A DNA stretch of 64,000 nucleotides from Stieleria maiorica. Lineage in GTDB: Bacteria > Planctomycetota > Planctomycetia > Pirellulales > Pirellulaceae. The notes under the pieces are model-generated. The model searched no databases. It worked only from the letters and a program-made list of their open reading frames with translations, and was not told the DNA's origin. This document shows positions 1 through 7,324 of the stretch, in pieces. Each line of letters opens with the position of its first letter. Within the stretch, counting starts at the first letter, position 1. The position numbers and the translations under genes are program-made. Where the stretch lies: assembly GCF_008035925.1 (NCBI RefSeq), contig NZ_CP036264.1, positions 1,647,409 through 1,711,408 on the forward strand. The letters run 5' to 3'.

Positions 1-32
1 CTTCAACTAATTCTCTGCCGCTTGTTTCTCGA

Positions 33-98
33 GTAGTGGACGAGGCGACGAGTCCTCGCAGCGGCCAATCCGAAAGGACTCCTCGCGTCGTCCACTAC
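33..98. repeat. Dispersed palindromic repeat, family A copy 1
   Basis: A 66-bp element whose ends are near-perfect inverted repeats: it begins GTAGTGGACGAGGCGACGAG and ends with the complementary arm CTCGCGTCGTCCACTAC. Copies of the same 66-bp length lie at 13809-13874 and 43422-43487. It sits directly upstream of a PEP-CTERM gene. It would fold into a long hairpin in DNA or RNA. Confidence 0.85.
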
Positions 99-125
99 CG
101 TTATCCTTCAACTGGAATGAATCAC

Positions 126-740
126 ATGAAAAAAGTTTTCTTCGCCATGGTGATGCTCGTGATCACCCCCGCGTTCAGTCGCGCTGAACTCGTTTTAGGC
201 CGAAGTCTGGCGGACGCCCAATCCGGCAGCGCATTGAACATGAACCTGGGTGCCACCGAGACCTTGGAGATTTGGGCGATCGGTGCGACAGATCAAAACA
301 TCCGTGCCCTGTCGTTCAACCTGACCGCCGCGACGCCCGGCGTTGTCAACTCGACCGCGCTTGCGTTCGACGACCTGGGAGGTCGCTGGCCGCTGAACAA
401 CACCACGTTCGACTTGCTCGGCCAATCCGCTTCCGGGCTATTGATCGATGACGCTCAGGTCGCCACGTTCGGCAACTTTGCCGGAACCGGCGTGAGCTTC
501 ACCGCCACCGAGCCGGCGATCCGTTTGGGGACGCTGGACGTTTCGGCCGACTCGGCCGGATCGTCTTTGCTCAGCTTCAGCGCGGGCTCCAACGGCGTCA
601 ACGATCAAACCGGTGCGATCAGCGGTTTCGCCGTCGGCGGACGCACACTGAGCGTGATCACCGCCATCCCCGAACCTTCGTCCGCCGCGTTGATCGCGAT
701 GGGCGCCGCAGCCGTTGTGATTCGCCGCCGCCGCCGCTGA
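126..740 (+). CDS. PEP-CTERM sorting-domain protein
   Basis: A secreted protein of 204 residues and unknown role. The ATG at 126 was chosen because it places a signal peptide at the N-terminus (MKK followed by a hydrophobic stretch ending AFSRA); an in-frame ATG at 36 would read through the family A repeat. The C-terminus has the exosortase-type sorting signal: a PEPSS motif, a hydrophobic helix (AALIAMGAAAVVI) and an RRRRRR tail. The middle is a Thr/Ser/Ala-rich beta-type region. PEP-CTERM proteins are normally processed at the cell surface by an exosortase; no exosortase is in this window. The gene stands alone, convergent with the regulator at 847. Confidence 0.85.
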   Translation: MKKVFFAMVMLVITPAFSRAELVLGRSLADAQSGSALNMNLGATETLEIWAIGATDQNIRALSFNLTAATPGVVNSTALAFDDLGGRWPLNNTTFDLLGQSASGLLIDDAQVATFGNFAGTGVSFTATEPAIRLGTLDVSADSAGSSLLSFSAGSNGVNDQTGAISGFAVGGRTLSVITAIPEPSSAALIAMGAAAVVIRRRRR

Positions 741-846
741 TCTGTGGCCCGTCGGTCTATCTCCAATCACCTGAACGCCCTCCTGTCGATCAATGGGGAA
801 CGGCAGGGGGAGTTCGGGGTTTGGAGGCGCCATTGGTGTCTCGCCT

Positions 847-2208
847 TTAGGCAACTCCGAAATCTCCCGAGGCATGCACGGCGCGATACTTGCTGGGCGC
901 ACAGCCTAAATTGCGTTTAAAGAATCGTGTGAATGCGGACGGCGAGGAGAACCCTGTTCGTCTGGCGATGTCGTCGAGAAACAGATTGGTATCGGACAGC
1001 AAACGCTTGGCTTTCCGAAGTTTGAATTCGTTGATGACTGCGGAGGGGGATTTGTCGAGCGTGCGAGCGAGTTTGATTTCCAGCGTCCGCCTGGAAACAT
1101 CCATCTCGCTGGCCAGCTTGGTCGCATTGATTCCTTGAGCCAGATTTTGGTCGATCAACCGCATGCAGTTTTGAGTGAAAACGTCATAAAACGCAACCAC
1201 TTTGGACGATTCTCGCTCGATCACATCGACCGGCGGAACCAGACCGATCGGAGGGGCAGGTGACCGGCCTGACATGATGCCGTGCAGTGTCTTGGCAGCC
1301 TCGAAGCCGACCTGGTTCGGATTTTGAAACACGCCGGAAATCGAAATCGGCGCCAGTGCCGCGGACAGTTCGTCATACTCGCAGGTGACGATCGAGACTT
1401 CGTCGGGAATGGAGATGCCACGGCTTAAACAAATGGAAATCAGAATCCTGGCTTGATCGGTCGACCAGGTCACGATTCCGATCGGCTTAGGCAACTCCTG
1501 GACCCATTGGCAAAGTTTTTGACGCAAGCCGGTCCGGTACGTTTGCCTGTCGGGAAACTCAAACACCAGCAAATCGGGACCCAGGATATTCTGGATCGTA
1601 TCGAACAACACCGACGGATAGCCCTGCCAATGCGGAACCCCGACGTAACCGAAGACTTGGAACTGTTTCGACGCGATGTAGCTGGCGACCATTTCGCCGC
1701 ACATTGCCGGGTCTGCAACGACGCTGACCGACTGGTCATAATTCAATCCCCGCCAAGAGACATTGACGGCAGGGCAGCCCGCGTCTTGGACCTTCGACCA
1801 CAGCGCATCGCTGGTGCCACGGAACAGGATTCCGTCACCGTCCCAGCCCTCGGGCAGCGAAACCTCGCCCTTGGGGAATTGCAACCCGTTGATCGACGTC
1901 GCCGGGTACAGGAAATCCCAACCGCCGTGCATCCGGCTGTAGGCCGACGCGCCCAGAATGATCCGGCGGTTGAAATTGTTCGAAGCCTGGATCAAAACGG
2001 CAATCTTGACGAGCCCCGAGATGATTTTGCGGGCAGATGGGATTGGCTTGGACGTGGTGGGGATTCCCAAATCGGATTGCGTCGTTGAATGATCGATTGC
2101 TTCGCCGTATCGCCAATGTGACGATGGAATCGCTGCGTGCCGGATGCCGACCGACCGTTGGGCACATTGTTTTGATGCGGACGAAGGTTGTGCGTCGGCG
2201 AAGATCAA
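847..2208 (-). CDS. AraC-family regulator with LacI-like ligand-binding domain (XylR type)
   Basis: A 453-residue cytoplasmic transcription factor. The middle (about 66-345) resembles periplasmic-binding/LacI effector domains (start KIAVLIQ, later DEVSIVTCEYDE and the IPDEVS element). The C-terminal hundred residues form an AraC/XylS double helix-turn-helix (KLASEMDVSRRTLE, then IARRTGFSSPSAFTRFFK and the usual G-x-x-P-x-x-Y-R end). This architecture is that of sugar-responsive XylR-type regulators. The start is uncertain: the first 60 residues lack a domain and no other Met precedes the ligand domain, so the real start may be a downstream non-ATG codon. It is divergent from the operon beginning at 2404 across about 195 bp, which makes that operon a likely target (inference). 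Confidence 0.85.
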   Translation of the reverse strand: MIFADAQPSSASKQCAQRSVGIRHAAIPSSHWRYGEAIDHSTTQSDLGIPTTSKPIPSARKIISGLVKIAVLIQASNNFNRRIILGASAYSRMHGGWDFLYPATSINGLQFPKGEVSLPEGWDGDGILFRGTSDALWSKVQDAGCPAVNVSWRGLNYDQSVSVVADPAMCGEMVASYIASKQFQVFGYVGVPHWQGYPSVLFDTIQNILGPDLLVFEFPDRQTYRTGLRQKLCQWVQELPKPIGIVTWSTDQARILISICLSRGISIPDEVSIVTCEYDELSAALAPISISGVFQNPNQVGFEAAKTLHGIMSGRSPAPPIGLVPPVDVIERESSKVVAFYDVFTQNCMRLIDQNLAQGINATKLASEMDVSRRTLEIKLARTLDKSPSAVINEFKLRKAKRLLSDTNLFLDDIARRTGFSSPSAFTRFFKRNLGCAPSKYRAVHASGDFGVA

Positions 2209-2403
2209 GAATTGATGAATGTCATATCATCATCGATACAACCACGATTCGATTTGAACTGGAGGGGCTTGTCGGAATCAATGATGATCAATAGCGTGAG
2301 ATTCACATCCGGCGAGAATCCAATCGGATACGATAGACACAGCGTTGTGGTTATCGTCACCTATGTTGTTTGCAATCGTCAGTAGAAACTGTGGACGGAC
2401 TTG

Positions 2404-4557
2404 ATGGGCACACCCTACATTGATCGGATCGCTCGGCGTTCCTTGGATGTCGTCTTTATCGTTTCAATCGGCGTGGTGCTGGGGGCACCATCGATTAACG
2501 CTGAAACGACGGTTGGTACAGCGCCGGCGAAGCCGACGCCACTTGACGTCAGCCCCAGCGTTCGGTTTCTTACGCCGACGTCGGCGGAGTTTTGCTGGCA
2601 GGCGAACATCGCGGGACCTGCGGCACTCGCCTACGGCCCAACGAGAAAACTTGGCAGCGTGGTCCAATCCGAATCGGTCGGCACGTACCACCGAGTCGTC
2701 ATCGACAACCTTCAATTCGGCCAGGACTACTGGTATCGATTCGGAGTTCGCCAGCAGGGCAAACGGCTGTTCAGCGAGATCTATCAGCTCGAAGGCCACA
2801 TGAACTACACGCCGTCGCCGATCCAGGCGTCGGAATCGGTCGATGGTTGTCAAAGTGTGCTTGCACACCTGCGGCAATTGGGAGGTTATGCGGTGGTCGT
2901 CGAGGGCGTCGATCCGAGTTGGGCCGAATCGGTCGCCGCCGGGACTTCGATGACCGTCGTGCTGTCGACGCGGAACCCGAACACTCAAGAAACGCTTCGC
3001 CGCCGCTGGTACGCCGAGGGCAAGTATGGAACCCGGCTGACCGTCCAACAAGCGTCGGATCTGCCGTCGACGTTCGCCAATTTGGTGATCGTCCGCGAAG
3101 AAGATTTTGACGCTGCGATCGCGCGTCTGGCACCGCTCGGCCAAGTCGTCAAACTCGGCGGGGTCGCTCAGCCGGATGGATTCACATGGCAGCGGCTTCG
3201 GCCCGATGTGATGATCGGCCGCCGAGCCGAGCAGCCCGATCTGGCCGCCTGGGGACACCAGTACGGATCGGCGGCAAACGCGTCTTATTCTGGCGAGAGG
3301 TTAGGCGGAGTGGACAACACCGCCGACCTGGAAGTGAAATGGATCGGCAAACCCGGCGCGGATTTCGGTATCGACCGCAACCCGCGCATGCCGGCTCCGC
3401 TGGCCGTCGGCGGCCGGCTGTTTCATCAAGGCATGAACCGCATGATCGCCGTCGATGCGTTCAACGGCGCTGTCCTGTGGTCGCTGGAGATTCCCGACCT
3501 GCGTCGCGTGAACATCCCGCGTGATTCTGCCAATTGGTGTGCCGATGAGTCGAACGTCTATGCCGCAGTCAAAGATCGGCTGTGGGTGATCGATGCGGCA
3601 ACCGGTGAAATGAATCGCACGATGCTGCTTCCAAGCGAACACCAAGACGATTGCGAATGGGGGTATGTTGCTGTCACCGAGAACCTTGTCGTCGGAACGG
3701 CCGTCAAACAGGGCAGCGCGTATTCCACGTTTTGGGACAAGGCCGCTTGGTACGACGGCAAAGACGATGCCGCGACCGCCAAGGTCTGTGGAAACTCCAT
3801 CGCCGCCTATGACAAAGACTATGGCAGCATCCAGTGGGAACACCACGCCGATGCGATCGTTCATTCGACGATCACGATCCAGGGCGATCATGTTTACTTC
3901 GTCCAAGTCGACGACCCGTCGCTACAAGATTCCGAGACGGGAAAGCTGGTCAATTCCAAGATCTGGCACGCCGCGTCGGTCGTCTGCCTGGATTTGCACA
4001 GCGGAAAACAGTTGTGGAAATCCAAGGTTCCGCCCCAAAATCACGAGGCGATCATCAGCTTCGGGATCGCCGACGACCAGCAGTTTGTTTTGCAAACCTC
4101 GGGCAAAAGACAGTTTCACTTTTTGTCACTGGACGCCAACGGCGGCCGGACGCGCTGGGATCAATCAGTCGACTGGCCCGAAGACCACCACGGCGCACAC
4201 GTCCAGCATGCCGTTTTGATGAATGGAAAACTGATGGTCCAGCCCCACATCTTGGACGCATCCGATGGCAGCATTTTTAAGTCGGGGACGCTCGGCAAGC
4301 GACGCGGGTGTGCCACGCCGATCGGTGCCGGCAACTCGGTTATTTACCGTGGCGGGACGGGCCCCTTGACGCTTTGGTCTCTCGAAAACGATAGCACCAG
4401 CGAGTTCGCACGGCTGCGGCCGAGTTGCTGGCTGAGCACGATCCCGGCCCAAGGGATGCTGTTTTCGCCCGAAGGCGGCGGCGGTTGCTCGTGCGGCGGC
4501 TGGATGGAAACCTCGATCGGATTCGCACCGGTGGTTGAGCACGGAGACTTCAAATGA
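2404..4557 (+). CDS. Exported PQQ-type beta-propeller protein with N-terminal Fn3-like domain
   Basis: 717 residues with a signal peptide (hydrophobic VVFIVSIGVVLGAPS, cleavage near INAET). Residues about 45-130 look like a fibronectin-III/purple-phosphatase-type domain (PSVRFLTPTSAEFCW, later YWYRFGV). From about residue 300 there are repeated PQQ-type propeller blades (AVDAFNGAVLWSLE, VIDAATGEMNR, CLDLHSGKQLWKS). The C-terminus has a Gly/Cys motif (GGGGCSCGGWM). A TTG lies one codon upstream; the ATG was preferred. It is the first gene of a three-gene set, overlapping the next by 4 bp. Propellers of this class are usually structural or binding domains; no PQQ dehydrogenase signature was seen. 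Substrate unknown. Confidence 0.8.
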   Translation: MGTPYIDRIARRSLDVVFIVSIGVVLGAPSINAETTVGTAPAKPTPLDVSPSVRFLTPTSAEFCWQANIAGPAALAYGPTRKLGSVVQSESVGTYHRVVIDNLQFGQDYWYRFGVRQQGKRLFSEIYQLEGHMNYTPSPIQASESVDGCQSVLAHLRQLGGYAVVVEGVDPSWAESVAAGTSMTVVLSTRNPNTQETLRRRWYAEGKYGTRLTVQQASDLPSTFANLVIVREEDFDAAIARLAPLGQVVKLGGVAQPDGFTWQRLRPDVMIGRRAEQPDLAAWGHQYGSAANASYSGERLGGVDNTADLEVKWIGKPGADFGIDRNPRMPAPLAVGGRLFHQGMNRMIAVDAFNGAVLWSLEIPDLRRVNIPRDSANWCADESNVYAAVKDRLWVIDAATGEMNRTMLLPSEHQDDCEWGYVAVTENLVVGTAVKQGSAYSTFWDKAAWYDGKDDAATAKVCGNSIAAYDKDYGSIQWEHHADAIVHSTITIQGDHVYFVQVDDPSLQDSETGKLVNSKIWHAASVVCLDLHSGKQLWKSKVPPQNHEAIISFGIADDQQFVLQTSGKRQFHFLSLDANGGRTRWDQSVDWPEDHHGAHVQHAVLMNGKLMVQPHILDASDGSIFKSGTLGKRRGCATPIGAGNSVIYRGGTGPLTLWSLENDSTSEFARLRPSCWLSTIPAQGMLFSPEGGGGCSCGGWMETSIGFAPVVEHGDFK

Positions 4558-5927
4558 ACGGCTTTCGAATTTGTCTGATCGCACTGGTGATCACCGCGGT
4601 TTCCTTGTCCACCGAAACGGCGTCGGCGGAAAATTGGCCGACCTATCGACACGATGTCCGGCGCAGCGGTGTCACGAGTGAGTCGCTGGCGTTTCCGCTG
4701 CGGCAATCCTGGGTCCGACGTTCCCCGCAAGCTCCGCAAACCGCTTGGACTGGTCCCGCCAAATGGGACGCGTACTCCGGCAATAGCGGCTTGCAATCGA
4801 TGCGGAATTTTGATCCCTGCTTTTTTGTCACTGCGGCGGACGATCTGGTGTACTTCGGTTCGTCGGTCGATGACGCGGTGCACGCCCTGGATGCGTCCGG
4901 CGGAACCGAACGCTGGGTGCACTTCACCAATTCCGCGGTGCGTTTTCCGCCGACGATCGATCGCGGCAGGGCGTATTTTGGATCGGACGATGGGTTTGTG
5001 TATTGTTGTGACCGGCAGACCGGTGAATTGATTTGGAAACGTTGCGCGTCGCCGGCCAACCGCATGGTGACCAGCAACCGAAAGATCATTTCGATGTGGC
5101 CTGTTCGCACGGGAGTCCTCGTTCAAGACGGCAAAGCGATCTTCGGGGCGTCACTGGTCCCCTGGAATGATTCGTACCTGTGGAAAGTCGATTGCAGCGA
5201 CGGCAGCGTCGAGCGCGACGATTGTTTCCAGACGGTGGCCGAAGGTGTCACGCTGCAGGGGGCGTTGCTGGCGTCGCACGACAGGATTTATGTCCCCCAA
5301 GGCCGCGCCGCACCGCTGTCGTTTGATCTTGGTGACGGAAAAAATCTCGGTGCGATCGGTGAAGCAGGCGGCGTGTTCTGTGTCTTGACCGAAGATGAAA
5401 TGCTTTTGGCCGGGCCTCAACACCAAAAGGAAACCGACAGCCAGATGCGGATCGCCGACGGCCGCAGTCGCCAGCGTTTGGCAACGTTCAGCGGCACCAA
5501 TCGCATCCTGGTCGACGGCGACCATGCCTGGATCCCCAGCGGAGGCACGCTCCGGATGCTGGTCCGATCCAGCTATGTCCAGGCACAGATCGAAGCGGCA
5601 AAGCATTACGCAATCTTCAGCGACGACAAGATCACCGACACCGCGATCAAACAGAAAGCCAAGGTGGCGTATGACGCCGCCCAAAAACAGCAAGACCAGG
5701 CATGGAAATGGCAGGTCGACTGTCCCGCGCCCAGTGGGTTGATCAAGACAGCAGACGCCGTCATTGTCGGACTGGACAACGAAGTCCGCGCCTTTTCCGC
5801 AGCGACGGGCGAGTTGCGTTGGAAACATGATGTGGAGGGAGTCGCACATGGTTTGGCCGTTGCGGCGGGACGATTGTTCGTCAGCACGGGACGGGGGCAC
5901 ATCTACGCTTTTGAGTCGGCCGAATGA
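4554..5927 (+). CDS. Exported PQQ-type beta-propeller protein
   Basis: 457 residues with an N-terminal signal peptide (CLIALVITAVSLSTETASA). The mature start NWPTYRHDVRRSGVTSE is the usual opening of secreted PQQ/BamB-like propellers in planctomycetes. Blade motifs are visible (ALDASGGTERWVH, CCDRQTGELIWK, AFSAATGELRWKHD). Its ATG overlaps the stop of the preceding gene (ATGA) and its own stop overlaps the next start in the same way, so the three genes are probably translationally coupled. The function is unknown; a periplasmic scaffold or ligand-binding role together with the upstream propeller is an inference. Confidence 0.82.
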   Translation: MNGFRICLIALVITAVSLSTETASAENWPTYRHDVRRSGVTSESLAFPLRQSWVRRSPQAPQTAWTGPAKWDAYSGNSGLQSMRNFDPCFFVTAADDLVYFGSSVDDAVHALDASGGTERWVHFTNSAVRFPPTIDRGRAYFGSDDGFVYCCDRQTGELIWKRCASPANRMVTSNRKIISMWPVRTGVLVQDGKAIFGASLVPWNDSYLWKVDCSDGSVERDDCFQTVAEGVTLQGALLASHDRIYVPQGRAAPLSFDLGDGKNLGAIGEAGGVFCVLTEDEMLLAGPQHQKETDSQMRIADGRSRQRLATFSGTNRILVDGDHAWIPSGGTLRMLVRSSYVQAQIEAAKHYAIFSDDKITDTAIKQKAKVAYDAAQKQQDQAWKWQVDCPAPSGLIKTADAVIVGLDNEVRAFSAATGELRWKHDVEGVAHGLAVAAGRLFVSTGRGHIYAFESAE

Positions 5928-7081
5928 GACGCGTCTTTCTACTCCCGGTCGGTTTGCTGCTCGGATGTCTGGTTTCGTCACCGGAGTTGCATGCGTGCAA
6001 GGTGCCTGTGTTCCGCTATGCACTGGAACGTTGGCCCGCCGACAATTACGCCATGGTCGCGATCATCGATGGTCAACCCGACGATAGCGAGACGAAAGCA
6101 GCGCTGGACGCATTGAAGTCGCTCGATCAATCGTCGGCCAACGTGGAGGTCGACGTCGTCGATCTGTCAACGTTGTCCGAAGCGGAGTTGTGGTCGGTCG
6201 AAGGTTTGGAGAGCACGGAAGAGGTTCCGCTGTTGCAGGTGTTCTATCCGGAGCGTGGTGCGCCGACGCGACAGTTGTGCTGGTCGGGCGAGTTGACGAG
6301 CGAGAACGTGGTCCGTTGGAGGCAGTCGCCGCTGCGGAAACAAATCGCGGAAGACCTGTGCCGTGGCGTCTCGGCCGTTTGGGTTTTTGTCGAAGGCGAA
6401 GACGACCAGCAGAACGCCAAATTCTATGCCGAGCTTTCGGCCGCTCTGGAATTGGCGGAGAAGACCGTGGCGTTGCCCGAAGGCGTGATCCGACGAAAGG
6501 ATGCCGGCGCGGTGTTGAAGGATGATCCCAGCGCATCGATGGACGACGTGCTGCGCTGTGACATCCCGCTTCAAGTGAACTTTACCATCGCCGTCTTGTC
6601 GCCCGATGACCATGACGAATTGGCCTTCCGTGCCATCGTCAACGGGATTGCCGATTCGGTCGCGATGCCGTGCATGATTCCCGTGTTCGGACGAGGGCGA
6701 ATGATCGAACCACTCTCGGCGCCGTCGTTCGGCGAACACTCCGTCGTCACCGCGTGCAACTATCTGTTCGGTGAATGCAGCTGCAGCGTTAAAGCGCTCA
6801 ATCCCGGCATGGACCTGCTGCTGGACGTCGATTGGCAGCAGATTCTCGGTGCCCAGGTCGTGGTTTCCGACGCGGCCACGTCTGAGGCCGCAGAACCGCT
6901 GCTCATTCCGCCGGGGCGCCCGGATCACCATCAAGTGGACGAACAAACGGGGCAGCCGGCGGCGCGGGATCTGGACCGGCCCCGGTCCGGTGGGGCCGTC
7001 TGGGGCGTGTTCGCTTTGGTGGGGGCTGCCGCCGTGGTATTTTCGACGCGGTCCATCGTGAAACGGATCGGCCGCAGTTAG
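5924..7081 (+). CDS. Exported protein of unknown function with C-terminal membrane anchor
   Basis: 385 residues. The N-terminus is a signal sequence (LLPVGLLLGCLVSS), followed by CKVPVFRYALERWPADNY. A Cys cluster lies near residue 280 (CNYLFGECSCSV). A single predicted transmembrane helix ends the protein (GGAVWGVFALVGAAAVVF) before a short basic tail. The family was not recognised. It is the last gene of the overlapping operon with two PQQ-type propellers, so it may anchor or assemble with them at the membrane; that is inference. The paired Cys residues could bind metal or form disulfides. Confidence 0.75.
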   Translation: MRRVFLLPVGLLLGCLVSSPELHACKVPVFRYALERWPADNYAMVAIIDGQPDDSETKAALDALKSLDQSSANVEVDVVDLSTLSEAELWSVEGLESTEEVPLLQVFYPERGAPTRQLCWSGELTSENVVRWRQSPLRKQIAEDLCRGVSAVWVFVEGEDDQQNAKFYAELSAALELAEKTVALPEGVIRRKDAGAVLKDDPSASMDDVLRCDIPLQVNFTIAVLSPDDHDELAFRAIVNGIADSVAMPCMIPVFGRGRMIEPLSAPSFGEHSVVTACNYLFGECSCSVKALNPGMDLLLDVDWQQILGAQVVVSDAATSEAAEPLLIPPGRPDHHQVDEQTGQPAARDLDRPRSGGAVWGVFALVGAAAVVFSTRSIVKRIGRS

Positions 7082-7115
7082 CGGTCCACCACGACTCGTT
7101 TTCGGTTGGGTTGGA

Positions 7116-7200
7116 CAGTCGCCGTCCTCTCCGAGGTCGGCGCGGGGCAACGCTACGCGTTTTCGCGTGCGCCGAGTTCGGAGAACACGGCGACTCTCGG
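7116..7200 (+). repeat. Dispersed palindromic repeat, family B copy 1
   Basis: An element of about 85 bp with arms CGCCGTCCTCTCCGAGGTCG and CGAGTTCGGAGAACACGGCG around a variable AT-richer centre. Other copies are at 37161-37238, 46735-46817, 47272-47353 and 53131-53210. This copy fills the gap upstream of the gene at 7325. The arms pair imperfectly with each other. Confidence 0.8.
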
Positions 7201-7324
7201 AGCCGTCGCGGTGCACTGGTGGTGCGCATTGGGGGGCACGCCTACTCCTTCGGGTCGCTCGGCGCTGGGAATTGTCGACGATCGGGTTAGAATCTGGTGT
7301 CGCCAATCTTCTCCCGAGCTCTCA

